DNA of 64,000 nucleotides from Planotetraspora thailandica (GCF_016863335.1 NZ_BOOR01000032.1:1-64000); one strand, 5' to 3'. Counted from the stretch's first letter, positions 29,301 through 38,249 are shown. Notes: generated from the letters alone by a model not told the origin. A program made the numbers and translations.

Positions 29301-29522
29301 CCGCAAGGCATCGCCAAGAGTTCTTGGACCAAGTCCGACGGTCGCGACCGGTTCAAGCTGAAGGTCACGGTCCCGCCGAACACCACGGCCGAGATCCGGG
29401 TCCCGAAGACCGAGGAGCAGACGGTGTACGCGCCGTCGAGGGCGACCTTCGTTCGGACCGAGGGAGGTTACGCCATCTACACGATTCCGTCGGGCAACGA
29501 CTTCGTCTTCGTCGCGAGGTAG
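26304..29522 (+). CDS. secreted alpha-L-rhamnosidase, GH78
   Basis: A 1072-residue exported enzyme. ATG 26304 follows AAAGGAG and starts a signal peptide (MGLVFAVVVPLTATESSAFA). Domains in order: an N-terminal Fn3-like segment (VEVKRLGVDGRYDSPLGLD), the Bac_rhamnosid_N beta domain, and inside it a ~75-residue repeat-type insert (nt ~27200-27424). Then come the concanavalin-like domain (FDFGQNFVGW), the six-hairpin barrel with DCPGREKLSYPADY at ~642 and TIGERW at ~937, and a C-terminal beta domain. The catalytic-motif glutamates (GREK, GERW) are kept. It releases terminal rhamnose outside the cell. It precedes the GH106 gene, but the 28-bp palindrome at 29627 between them suggests separate transcripts. 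Confidence 0.9.
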   Translation: MPVNKRSRRAMTAMGLVFAVVVPLTATESSAFAAAHGGPGNVEVKRLGVDGRYDSPLGLDDVQPVLSWQAAETSQARSHPCYKPGAVIACPADKQTAYEVQAAESEKKLAAGDLIWTTDRVASADQQVIFGGALRSRQTVVWRVRVWDADEQESKWSAPAKWTVGLLQQSDWGDARWIDYSDREANQALPIFARQFQVPSKKKVADARLYLSGVGLYHATVNRKELTDEVLAPGNSNYQLSSEYRTYDLTKALRAGDNTIGVELGNGPAYVSRSVTNPAVGRTSPYSWWQSQLKGNGTLVADTAAGATNVKVDSISNYHVGGTINVDTGQGGDRLESRTITQIGTAGAAGTGITFTPALSAAHTAGAKVTGSGNNIAASDASAGAAVTPRLIGRIEIDYTDGTSDTIVTDRSWRTALGALVTDAWYSGSDYDARREQPGWDKPGSNLTPTAKRRDGSPTGWVSAGIAPPPNLATKLVARTAEPVMEQEKFKPISVTNPAPGTWVFDFGQNFVGWPKLNLGRVPPGTTVRMSPAESLNADGTVNQASLMGGGGSRGTNLFNTYTAHGGGGEVWHPNFNYFGMQWVQVTGLPADYVPTKDLITGIRLQADIPVASEFTSSNARVNRIHNMARYSFASNIMSVFTDCPGREKLSYPADYTMPMGSIHRNFELDAFMRTTMRHLVEGQSIAGTTMAGNVALKTPVYDWGYTGQFGDEINWGNAIILVPAFLHEYYGDTRTMTQYYPQMVKFVDYIQRQKVGTGENANIVNAALADWVSAEQTSGRITGTWGYYIMITKMAQMAQLTGHTADAEKYTLLAAQIKDSFNRAFFNDTLGRYTANGNAGTTGATQAAQALALDAGLVPADKRESVLNALVELIYAFHPNGDGPHLSGGTIGMAPTVRALMDGNRDSVLWDVLQEDDQPSYGFFMASTPANPGGMTTIGERWNRGDSKNHMILAQIEEWFHAGVAGIRSAPGSTAYSKLIIQPKPVGDLANAEASYMTPQGIAKSSWTKSDGRDRFKLKVTVPPNTTAEIRVPKTEEQTVYAPSRATFVRTEGGYAIYTIPSGNDFVFVAR

Positions 29523-29626
29523 TGCCTCCGTGGCTTCGCGGAGTGCCTGACGGACTGTCCTGGTAAGCGGCGCGGGAGTCGACTCCCGGGCACCCGTGCC
29601 GCGAATCAGGCACATGCAACGCATGA

Positions 29627-29654
29627 CGGGCCACGGCCGATCGGCCGTGGCCCG
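29627..29654 (+). terminator. 28-bp perfect palindrome, terminator of GH78 gene
   Basis: A perfect 14+14 palindrome starts 104 bp after the GH78 stop and 78 bp before the GH106 start. It would form a very stable hairpin, and the downstream run is only weakly T-rich. Confidence 0.65.
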
Positions 29655-29731
29655 CCCTGACGGCCCCTTTCCATGCCATCGGCCGGGCGTCAGGGGAGGA
29701 ACTCGATGAGCATCTCGGAAGGAGCAGTGAG

Positions 29732-32700
29732 TTGAACGACTCGACGACGAACCAGCCGAACGAGGGGAAGCTCGTTACCCGCCGCGGCGTTTTGCACGGC
29801 ATGGCCGCAGCCGGTGCACTTGCCTTGGCCGCCGGCGGCCTGAAGCCCGGTGATGCCTACGCTGCCGGGAATGCGAGCGGCGCGGCCGGGCCCCTCGCAA
29901 CAGCTTTCGCCCAGGACCTTGAGGGCAAGTACCTCGACCCGGACCGGATTTTCAGCAGCGACGTGCGGTGGTGGCTGGGCGATGCTGCGCACACCGACGA
30001 GACCCTGCTCGAACAGATCCAGGCCCTGTACGACGGCGGGTTCCGGGGCGTAGAGCTCTGCATGCAAAACGACAGTGGCGCACCCGACGCCGTCTACGCC
30101 TACGGCTCCGACATGTGGAGCCACAAGTGGAGCTTGATGATGAACAAGCTCCTCGACCTGGGCATGAGCGTCTACCTGACGTCGGGCACCAACTGGTCGA
30201 CCTCCAACGTGCCGGGACTGGACCCGGACAGCCAGGCGGCGATGCAGAACCTCACGCTAGGCACGGGCACGGTGAACCCCGGCGAGACCCTGACGGTGCT
30301 GCCGGCACCGGCGGCGAACGCCCGGCGAACGGGGGCCAGGTTCGTCACGGCCTACGCCTACAAGGTGGTCTCTGGCAACGCCGTCGACCCCGACAGTCGC
30401 GTCGACCTGCCCGTCACCCAAGGGGCCGACGTCTGGACCCAGAGCCTGAGCTGGACGGCTCCGGGTGACGGGACCTACCGGGTCTTCGCGATCTGGACCC
30501 AGGGCACGTACCAGGCCTCCTCACCGGCGGCGCAGACGAGCTACGCCACCAACTACTTCGACGCGCGCGGCGTGGCGGCACTGAGGGCGTTCTGGGAGCA
30601 GCACTACCTGAGCGATGCCGCGCTGCGGCAGAAGATTCTCGACGGGGACGTCCAGCTCTTCATGGACTCGCTCGAAATCAACCCTGGCACGGCCGGCATC
30701 ACGTGGTGGGCCGAGGACATGGCGGCGGAGTTCGAGAAGCGCAAGGGCTACGACATCATGCCCTTCGTCTTCCTCATGTACGGCCTCCCCCAGGTCAACG
30801 CCGTCTACAACGCCTACATCGACCGCGCCAAGGGCACCTACGACCTGGCGGGCGACGCCGATCGGCGCGAGAAGATCATCAACGACTTCCTTGACGTCCT
30901 CACCGACCTGTACGTCGAGAGGATGCTGACGCCCCTGAAGGAATGGCTCAACTCCGTGGGCATCGAGACCCGCGCTCAGATCTCCTACGGCCGTTCGTTC
31001 GAGATCTCCGAGCCCATCATGGCCGTCGACTACCCGGAGGCGGAGAACTTCAACCAGTACGACCAGGTCGACATCTTCCGGCTCTGGTCGGGCGGCGCCA
31101 AGCTCACGAACAAGGTGCTCTCCAGCGAGTCGGGAGCCGAGCTGCCGCAGTACACAACGCGCCAGATGCAGGTGAAGGACTTCTACCGCACCTACGCCGC
31201 CGGCTTCCAGCGCATGATCTGGCACGTGTGGGCTGCGGAGTTCGCCTACGGGAGCTACGCATGGCCCGGCTTCAGCCGCAACTTCTTCCACCCCGGGACC
31301 CGGCATCCCAGCGCGCGCGACTACGACGAGTACAACGCGCACCTGGGTCGCGTGCAGCAGCTGCTGCGGACCGGCAAGGCACGGTCCGACGTCGGGTTCA
31401 TCCACAACAACTGGAACCAGGGCATGGCGTTCCGTGCCGAGAGCAACGGCACCAACCCCCGGGTCGCGCAGATGAACTGGCAGCTGGCTCACATGGGCGT
31501 CTACTACCGCTCGACCGAGCTGCAGGACTACGGCTACACCTACGACTACTTCAGCCCGGCCTTCTTGTTCGAGGACGGCGTCTACTTCGACAACGGGTCC
31601 AAGACCATCGAACCGGCCGGCTACAAGGCCATCGTCCTCTACCAGGACTGGCTGGACCTCGAAGGGGCCAAGAAGATCCTCTCCTTGGCGAGGAAGGGCC
31701 TCAAGGTCGTCATCTTGGACGATGCGGCCACGAGGACGCCGTTCAACGACGGCAATGACGCCGACCTGAAGGACGTGATCGACAAGTTGAAGAAGCTCCA
31801 CACCGTCCGGGTCGCGACCGTGTTCGACCCCATCGAGGACTACTTCAGCGCCACCCCCGGCGGTTACCACGACGACGTCATGGCCCAGCTGCAGGACATG
31901 GGCGTTTATCCCTACGCCGGTTACGTGGAGGAGAACCAGCAGCTCCTGACCCAGACCCGCGAGGACGAGGACGGCAACCGCTTCGTCTACGTCTACAACT
32001 ACGACGACGGCTCCTACCGGAGCCAGAGCCTGCGACCGGAGGTCCGGGACGCTCCCAACCCCGGCAAGAACATCAAGACCAAGCTCGTGATGGAGGGCGA
32101 GTTCGTCCCCTACTCCATCGATGCCTGGACGGGCGACGTGACCCAGCTTGCCATCTACGAGTGGACCAACGGCCGCACCCTGGTGCCCATCGACCTCGAC
32201 TTCAACAACATCGCCCTGCTGGCGTTCGAGAAGGTCAAGAAGGGACAGCTGCACAAGGAACCGCGCATCATCTCCACCAACGCCGACTCGGCGTACGCCG
32301 TTCCGGACGGCGTGGCCGTTCGTGCCAAGTCGAGCGGGATCCTGTCCACGAAGCTGAGCAACGGCAAACTCTACCGGAGCAACGTCACCGTCCCGGCGCC
32401 CTACGACATCACCGGCTGGGACCTGACGGTCGAGTCGTGGCGGCCCAACAGCACCGAGAGAAACCTCGTCCGCACCGAGACCATCGACGGCCTCACGACC
32501 GTCAACACCCTGACCTCGACCGTCAAGACCCCGATCAACGTCCACCTCGACAAGCTCGACACGTGGAACAACATCCCGCAGGTCGGCGAGGCGGTCTCGG
32601 GGACGGGACACTACGAGGCCAGCTTCGCCTGGGATGCCAGCAAGGCCAGTGGTGCGTACCTCGACTTCGGCGACCAGCTCAACGAGAGCATGAAGGTCTG

Positions 32701-33076
32701 GATCAACGGCCAGAAGGTCGGCGGCCAGGTGTCCACCAACCCGACTAAGGTCAAGAAGGACGTCGGCGGAGTAGGCAAGCCCACGATCGACGACGGCACC
32801 GGTCAGCAGGTCCCGCTGGTGGGGCACGACGAGTACACCGGAGGCATCAGCCTGACCAAGCCGGTCATCGACATCAGTCCCTACCTCAAGGACGGCGTCA
32901 ACAAGATCGTCATCGACTACAGTTCAACGCTGCAGAACCTCCAGCTGGACCGGGGAGTAATCCCGGTCCAGCTCAACAGCAGGAACTGGTGGCAGAACGA
33001 CCAGGTGTACCTCGCCTACGGGCCGAAGCAGGCCAAGATTCTGCCCTTCGTCGAGATGACGTACTCCGCCAAGTAG
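29732..33076 (+). CDS. secreted alpha-L-rhamnosidase, GH106, Tat signal
   Basis: A 1114-residue protein. The start is TTG 29732, with AAGGAG seven bases upstream; no in-frame ATG or GTG is nearby. Residues ~15-45 form a twin-arginine signal (TRRGVLHGMAAAGALALAAGG), so it is exported folded. The GH106 pattern follows: VRWWLGDAAHTDETLLEQI, GGFRGVELCMQ, SVYLTSGTNWSTS, then MDSLEIN and ITWWAEDMAAEFEKRKGYD. A jelly-roll carbohydrate-binding type segment lies near the end (~960-1060). It is homologous to the GH106 at 11892 but uses Tat rather than Sec, and the two are clearly diverged. It likely acts on rhamnogalacturonan-type or glycoside rhamnose at the cell surface. A strong hairpin follows the stop. 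Confidence 0.85.
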   Translation: MNDSTTNQPNEGKLVTRRGVLHGMAAAGALALAAGGLKPGDAYAAGNASGAAGPLATAFAQDLEGKYLDPDRIFSSDVRWWLGDAAHTDETLLEQIQALYDGGFRGVELCMQNDSGAPDAVYAYGSDMWSHKWSLMMNKLLDLGMSVYLTSGTNWSTSNVPGLDPDSQAAMQNLTLGTGTVNPGETLTVLPAPAANARRTGARFVTAYAYKVVSGNAVDPDSRVDLPVTQGADVWTQSLSWTAPGDGTYRVFAIWTQGTYQASSPAAQTSYATNYFDARGVAALRAFWEQHYLSDAALRQKILDGDVQLFMDSLEINPGTAGITWWAEDMAAEFEKRKGYDIMPFVFLMYGLPQVNAVYNAYIDRAKGTYDLAGDADRREKIINDFLDVLTDLYVERMLTPLKEWLNSVGIETRAQISYGRSFEISEPIMAVDYPEAENFNQYDQVDIFRLWSGGAKLTNKVLSSESGAELPQYTTRQMQVKDFYRTYAAGFQRMIWHVWAAEFAYGSYAWPGFSRNFFHPGTRHPSARDYDEYNAHLGRVQQLLRTGKARSDVGFIHNNWNQGMAFRAESNGTNPRVAQMNWQLAHMGVYYRSTELQDYGYTYDYFSPAFLFEDGVYFDNGSKTIEPAGYKAIVLYQDWLDLEGAKKILSLARKGLKVVILDDAATRTPFNDGNDADLKDVIDKLKKLHTVRVATVFDPIEDYFSATPGGYHDDVMAQLQDMGVYPYAGYVEENQQLLTQTREDEDGNRFVYVYNYDDGSYRSQSLRPEVRDAPNPGKNIKTKLVMEGEFVPYSIDAWTGDVTQLAIYEWTNGRTLVPIDLDFNNIALLAFEKVKKGQLHKEPRIISTNADSAYAVPDGVAVRAKSSGILSTKLSNGKLYRSNVTVPAPYDITGWDLTVESWRPNSTERNLVRTETIDGLTTVNTLTSTVKTPINVHLDKLDTWNNIPQVGEAVSGTGHYEASFAWDASKASGAYLDFGDQLNESMKVWINGQKVGGQVSTNPTKVKKDVGGVGKPTIDDGTGQQVPLVGHDEYTGGISLTKPVIDISPYLKDGVNKIVIDYSSTLQNLQLDRGVIPVQLNSRNWWQNDQVYLAYGPKQAKILPFVEMTYSAK

Positions 33077-33127
33077 TGAGCCCTGAGCCTATGGCCGTGC
33101 TTCCGCTAGGGACATAGGACAAGAACG

Positions 33128-33179
33128 CTGCTGGGCCGGAAATCGGCGTCACCACCACTCCGATTTCCGGCGCCAGCAG
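33128..33179 (+). terminator. long hairpin terminator after GH106
   Basis: A 12-bp perfect stem (33135-33146 with 33160-33171) is extended by seven further pairs (33128-33134 with 33173-33179) after a single-base bulge. It lies 52 bp after the stop at 33076. Confidence 0.7.
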
Positions 33180-33245
33180 ACAGCACCCGTCTGTGAAAGC
33201 ACGACACGGAGTTGAGGCCACCTCGAGCGGGTCCGTCCAGTCAAC

Positions 33246-34863
33246 GGCTCTGTCTCTCTTTCGGTGGTGACGGAGCGTTAGGCCAGGAGAATGCGGTGGC
33301 GGAGCAACGCGAAGCTGGCCCGGCCGTGCATCTGGCGCATGATGCGCTTGGTCTTGGTGTTGACGCCTTCGGTGCCGCCGTTATGGAAGGGCAAGGTGAC
33401 GGCCGCGTGGACGGCGTCGTGGTCCTGGTCGAGGCCGCGGGTGAAGGCGTGCAGGTGAGGCAGATCGCAGGTCCGGGTGGTGGTGATCCACGTGCCGAGA
33501 CGGTCGGCGTTGTCCTCGTGTGGCCGCAGCAGGTCGGCGAAGCCGCGCACGAGTTCGGCCAGGTCGATCATCTGCGGGCAGGCGGTGGTGAGGTCGTCCA
33601 ACAAGCGGCGGTGCTCGTCTTTGAGGCTGTCGGGCCGGGTGAGCAGGAGCCGGGCAAGGCGGCGGGGTGAGATGGGCAGGCGATCGGCTTCGACACGGCC
33701 TTGCGTGATGTAGGGGTAGAGGAGGTTGAAGCTGCCCTGATAGCCGAGGGCTTTGATCTCGTTGAACAGGTGGCCGACGGGGACGGCGGGATCGTCGGAA
33801 CGGCGGCGCCGCAGGTGGTCACGGTAGGGGTCGACCAGGGTGGGCCGGTATTGCGGGGCGCGTTGCAGGCGTTCGGGTTCGCTCACGCGGGCGTAGCGCT
33901 TGACGGTGTTGAGGGACACGTTCAAGCGGCGGGCGCATTCCAGCAGGCCGACGCCTTTGCCGAGCAGGTCGTGGACCTGATGCCAGCGTTCGCGTGTGGT
34001 CTTGGCGCGTTTGCCGTCCTGCAGCGGCGGTCCGGCCTTGGCCCAGCAGGCACTGTGTCCGGCTACTTCTTTCCCGACGGCGTCGCCGAGGTTGTGCCAA
34101 TAGGTGCCGGCGGTCGGCGGCCTGGACGGCGTCCGGCAGCGCACGGCGCACGGCTTCGGCGTAGGCGCCTGAGCCGTCCCGGCACACGACCTGCACCCCG
34201 GGATGGGCACGAAGCCAGGCTTCCAGGACATCGGCGGTGCGGCCGGGCAAGACGTCGATGCGTTCGCGTGTTTGGGCGTCGATCAGCACGGTGGCGTAGC
34301 GGTGGCGCCGGCGCAGGGCGAAGTCATCCACGCCGAGCACACGGGGCACCCGAGGCTGGGGCGACGGCACGCGCAGCAAAAGGCGCAGTGCGGTGTGCCG
34401 GGACAGGCCGACAGTCAGAGCGGATAAGGCGCGCACGCCGACTCGTCCGGCCAGTTCGCGGACCATCGCACCGATCTGCGAGGTCAGACGAGTGGTGCGC
34501 CGCTGGTAACGCTCCAGTACGCCGGGCAGTTGTTCGCGGAAGGTCTGGCGGCGGCCACGGGTCGGGCAGACCAGGCGGCGGATCCGTACCACCAGCACGC
34601 GGCGCGCATCAACAGGGACATCGGCAACGGTCCGGTCGTGGTAGCCCTGCACCCGCGCTGTCTCAGCCCCGCACCCTGAGCAGGCGACCGCCCCGTCTGG
34701 AGTTCGCGCCCGCACGCGGATCCGCTCGCCGTCGTCCACGATGTCCTTCACCACCAGCGGCGACAACCCCGAGAACACCACGCTCACAAGCTGATCAAGA
34801 GCAAGCATGACTCACTGTGACGCAGCCGGACCTTTCGTCACCACCGAATCTGCGACAGAGCCG
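33246..34863 (-). mobile_element. ISL3-family insertion sequence, defective
   Basis: The element is bounded by inverted ends: the left end (33246 inward) and the reverse complement of the right end (34863 inward) both read GGCTCTGTC, then TTCGGTGGTGACG after a variable eight-base stretch. That is the usual ISL3-type end. It encloses a transposase gene split by one frameshift. Just outside the right end, 34864-34880 repeats the first 17 bases of the left end, so the right boundary has a second partial terminus. I could not see an eight-base target duplication. Confidence 0.75.
33278..34808 (-). pseudogene. ISL3 transposase, split by a one-base insertion
   Basis: The first part (34808 to ~34100) has the N-terminal zinc-finger segment [28 protein letters not shown], and the DDE-core motifs [21 protein letters not shown] and [15 protein letters not shown]. 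At ~34098-34101 the sequence reads CACCTATTGGCACAAC, where the expected WHNL frame needs one T fewer. The second part continues in the other frame ([34 protein letters not shown]) to the family's usual C-terminus at 33278. Everything else looks intact, so the inactivation is recent, or it is a sequencing error. Confidence 0.8.
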
Positions 34864-34934
34864 AAAGAGAGACAGAGCCGAAGACCGTACAGTCCCGCGC
34901 GGCGGCCCACGGAAAGTGACGGCCGGAACCGGCC

Positions 34935-35196
34935 GCCACCCTCCCTCACCCTCACCGAACGCCTTCTGATCACCGTGCTGCACCACCGCCTCGGCCTGCC
35001 CAAGCAGTACTCGCCGACCTGTTCCAGGTCACCCTCATGACCGCCAACCGAGCCATCCGACAAATCCGACCCCTACTCGACCAGGCCGGCTACACCATCA
35101 CACCCACCCAGAAACGTCTCTACTCGGCAGCAGACCTCACCGCCTACGCCCTCAACACCGACGTCCTCCCGCAAGAGATCAACTCGGCGTGTTAAT
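34935..35196 (+). pseudogene. transposase fragment with frameshift
   Basis: Two plus-strand frames join to give LTLTERLLITVLHHRLGLPKQ, then (after a shift near 35008) VLADLFQVTLMTANRAIRQI, RPLLDQAGYTITPTQKRLYS and a C-terminus ALNTDVLPQEINSAC with a stop at 35196. This resembles the helix-turn-helix and tail of an actinobacterial IS transposase; I cannot name the family. The last 53 bases recur inverted at 61348-61400 with one mismatch. It directly abuts the ISL3 element. Confidence 0.6.
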
Positions 35197-35242
35197 CATC
35201 TGCAAGCCCTTACTTCGCGTGGAGATACTTGACCGCCGGCGA

Positions 35243-35276
35243 CGCGGCCCTGGGACGGTGAGTGCCCGGGGCCGCG
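35243..35276 (-). terminator. hairpin terminator of GH78-like gene
   Basis: A 12-pair stem (35243-35254 with 35265-35276, one G-T wobble) lies 13 bp beyond the stop codon of the minus-strand gene at 35289. Confidence 0.65.
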
Positions 35277-35288
35277 CCAGAGAGTCGC

Positions 35289-37775
35289 CTACCGGAGTGC
35301 CGTGGCGAGCATGAGCAGAATCTGCGCTTTGTCGGGCGTCAGCGCCTTCCCTGTCTGCGCCTTCACCTGATTGGCGAACGCGTTGAGCTGGTTACCGCGG
35401 ACCACCGCGCTCTTGGCAGCGGCGGCTGCCTGGAGCTTGTCGTTCAAGCCTTCCGTCACGTTCGGGTCGGTGCTGAAGTAGGTGACGAGCTGCTGGAGCG
35501 ACTGGAACGTCACGGGCTGGGAGCTGAACTGGAAAGTGCCGGCGCCAACCCGGTACACGTCGTAGTTCCCCGCGCGCTGGACGAAGGTCGCACCCGGTGT
35601 CAGCGGTACGCTGACGCTCGTCGCCGAGGCCAGAGGCACCCACACCTCGCCGCCGGTTCCTGCCGGTGACACTACCTCCATGTGGAACTTGCCGGCGCCG
35701 GTGTTCTGCGCCCACTTGACGGTCAGCGGACCGCTCGCGGTCGGAACTTGTCCCTGAGCCCACCCGAGGTCACTCGGCTGGGGCTTTACCTGCCATGTGG
35801 CGTAGCCGGGGTCGACCGACGTCGCCCCGAGGACGGACTCGGTGAGAAGCTGCGTCGGGCCGGCGCCCCAGGCGTGGGCGAGGCTGTCGAACCCGCGGGT
35901 CGGCAGGCCCTCGCTGTTGACGAACTCCCAGAATGTGCCGGTGTAGAAGCCGCTGTTGGGATCGACCTGCACACCCCACATGCGACGCAGGAGGTCCAGC
36001 GCGCCCGCCGCGTCGTCACTGTGGAACCTCGCCATCATCTCCCAGGTGTTGTTCAGCGGCTCGATGGTGTGGCCGCCGGGGTCGGCCATGCTCGGAGACG
36101 GCTGCGAGATCTCGCTTCCGTGAGCCTGCCATCTGTCCTTGAAGTAGGTCAGAATGCTCTGGACCTTGTCGGTCGGCGCGACACCGAGGCGGATCGCGTT
36201 CATGTTCGCATCCAGCGGGAACACGTTGGGCCGGGTGTCCGTGTGCTGGTAGAGCCCGGCGCTCGCATTCCAGAGCCGTGAGTTGATGGCCTCCTTGAGG
36301 GCGGCCGCCTTCTCCGTGTACTCCGCAGCCTTCTGCGGCGTTCCGACCTGGTGCTCAAGCCAGATCATGTCCTGAAGCAGTTCGTAGTACGCGAGGCTGT
36401 ACTCGGTGACCTCGCCGTTCTGGCGCGTCTGCCAGTAGTCGTTGTCGTTGGTCACGACGAGGCCGTTGGCGTCTAGCCTTGTCGCGTGGTATGCCGTCGC
36501 GGCCTCCAGCTTCGGAAGGAGCGCGGTGATGTAGGCGGTGTCGCCCGTGTAGCGGTAGTACTGGGTCGCGATGATGGCCGAGTAGGCGGAGTAGGTCACC
36601 GCGTAGTCGAAGGCCCCACATCCTCTGAAGCCGACGGCGCTCGTCAGCCGGCCGTTCGCGGCTTGCAGATTGATGATGCTGTCGATCGAGCCCTTGATAT
36701 AGGGGACGCTGTTCGAGCCGATCGACAGCATCGCGACCGGGTTCGTGATCATCAGGTCACCGGACCAGATGGCACGGTCGCGCTTGGCGCCGTCGAAGAT
36801 GACCGGAACGTTGAAGCATGACGCGACGCCGGTGGGCACCATGTCCATCTGAGCGGTGTACGCGCCCGCGTACCAGATCTTGTTGAGCTGGTCGTCACTC
36901 GAGATGAAATAACCCTGGTACTTGTCCGGGCTCGCACGGTACGCCTTGAAGTTCACTCCGGCGGCCGTCAGCGTGACAGTGCCGGGCGTCGTCAGCGCGA
37001 TCGAGGCGAACCGGAAACCGCCGCGAAGGCCGCCGGTGTACGTCTGCGGGGTGGTGATCGAGAAGTTGATCTGACTGCCGTTGTCGTTCGCGTACGTGCC
37101 GATCCCGGTTACGGTTGTGCCCGCCGCATGTGCGCTCGTCAGCCCCGGGCTGAAGGTGATGCCTGTTCCCGCGGTGCCGGCCGTTCCGACCGCGGTGACG
37201 GTCCGTGTCTCACTACCGGTGCCGGTATCGATGGTGATCGGTGAGCCGACGTAGAAGGGGGCGACGCTACCGACCTTGACGTTTGTGTCTCCGACGCTCG
37301 TGGTGCTGGACAGCGTCGTGGTCTTGTTCGTATTGAGGAAGGTGAGCGCCTCGCTGGTCGACACCCGTAGCGTGTTCGACGTCGTAGGCGCCGTGGGGGT
37401 GGAGGCGGACACCGCAACATAGGGCGTTCCACCGACCTCTTTGCCGAAGTCGAGAACGACGATGGCCGAAGGCCCCCCTGGCGTCACCGTCAGAACTGTC
37501 GAGCCTGCGCTTTCGCCTGTTAAGGCTCCTGGGTTGGTTACTGAGCCGTGCGTCCTGACGATGTCGACGGGCGGGACGTCGTCGCTCGCCGGCCCAGGGA
37601 CGAGGCTTTGCCAGTCCGGATTGGCTGGCCATGTGGGCAACTCATCCGCCGCATTCGCCGGGGTCGGCGATGCCGCGACGGCCAGCGCGATCATCGCACC
37701 GACCAGGGCTGTGGACATTGACCGACGGCGTCTCGCACCACCTAAATGTGCCCACCACACACCGCTTCCTCGCAT
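35289..37775 (-). CDS. secreted alpha-L-rhamnosidase-like protein (GH78-related)
   Basis: An 828-residue protein started at ATG 37775, which follows GGAGGAG. The longer frame to 37838 adds an arginine-rich leader and was rejected. A signal peptide is present (STALVGAMIALAVAASPTPANA). The mature protein parallels the one at 8091: LDFGKEVGGTPYVAV, an inserted ~75-residue module (nt ~37094-37323), then RASPDKYQGYFISSDDQLNKIW. The barrel motif FDGAKRDRAIWSGDL is at ~325, where classical GH78 has DERLGW. A C-terminal beta domain and a ~75-residue helical tail (LQQLVTYFSTDPNVTEGLND onward) follow; the tail is absent from the 8091 protein. A palindromic operator lies 159 bp upstream and a terminator just downstream. 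Confidence 0.8.
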   Translation of the reverse strand: MRGSGVWWAHLGGARRRRSMSTALVGAMIALAVAASPTPANAADELPTWPANPDWQSLVPGPASDDVPPVDIVRTHGSVTNPGALTGESAGSTVLTVTPGGPSAIVVLDFGKEVGGTPYVAVSASTPTAPTTSNTLRVSTSEALTFLNTNKTTTLSSTTSVGDTNVKVGSVAPFYVGSPITIDTGTGSETRTVTAVGTAGTAGTGITFSPGLTSAHAAGTTVTGIGTYANDNGSQINFSITTPQTYTGGLRGGFRFASIALTTPGTVTLTAAGVNFKAYRASPDKYQGYFISSDDQLNKIWYAGAYTAQMDMVPTGVASCFNVPVIFDGAKRDRAIWSGDLMITNPVAMLSIGSNSVPYIKGSIDSIINLQAANGRLTSAVGFRGCGAFDYAVTYSAYSAIIATQYYRYTGDTAYITALLPKLEAATAYHATRLDANGLVVTNDNDYWQTRQNGEVTEYSLAYYELLQDMIWLEHQVGTPQKAAEYTEKAAALKEAINSRLWNASAGLYQHTDTRPNVFPLDANMNAIRLGVAPTDKVQSILTYFKDRWQAHGSEISQPSPSMADPGGHTIEPLNNTWEMMARFHSDDAAGALDLLRRMWGVQVDPNSGFYTGTFWEFVNSEGLPTRGFDSLAHAWGAGPTQLLTESVLGATSVDPGYATWQVKPQPSDLGWAQGQVPTASGPLTVKWAQNTGAGKFHMEVVSPAGTGGEVWVPLASATSVSVPLTPGATFVQRAGNYDVYRVGAGTFQFSSQPVTFQSLQQLVTYFSTDPNVTEGLNDKLQAAAAAKSAVVRGNQLNAFANQVKAQTGKALTPDKAQILLMLATALR

Positions 37776-37933
37776 GGGGATTCTCCTCCTTCGGCAACTG
37801 CCTCCCCGTGCTGTCCGGTCTCGACGTTCGGGTGTCACGAGGAATTCGGGCGTGACAAGGCAGGGGGACGCCAGTCATCGGTCGTCTCCCAGCTGATCGT
37901 CCAGACTGAAACCCTGGGGGGACAGGTGCGAAA

Positions 37934-37945
37934 TGAATCGTTTCA
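37934..37945. promoter_or_regulatory. LacI-type operator upstream of GH78-like gene
   Basis: TGAATCGTTTCA differs from the perfect TGAAACGTTTCA at 39549 by one base. It is 159 bp upstream of the start at 37775. The remaining gap 37946-38249 contains no gene I can support. Confidence 0.65.
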
Positions 37946-38249
37946 CTGAAATTACGTCTCTGTGCCCTCTATGACAAGGCGAGGCGCTGGAGTTAACTCA
38001 AATCGGCCATGCCGGTCGCGGTACGTCCACACCGGCCGGGCCATGCTCTGCTGGGAGCCACCTTGCAAGACCGCAGATGCTCAACCACGAGGCCCGGGCC
38101 GCCGGCGGTCAACTGCCGGCGACGATCAGCGCGCCCGCTGACGAGCCGGATCCCGAGTACCGGCTGGAACCTATGCGAACACTGGTCCATACCCGCGATG
38201 TAAAGGAGCGCGAAACACTGGATGGATCCGTTGGTCGGCCGGCGAAGAC

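Noticed and set aside
30521-32827. A 768-codon minus-strand open frame opposite the GH106 gene
   Set aside because: Same antisense-shadow pattern; composition is low-complexity Val/Asp/Leu/Gly and no family fits.
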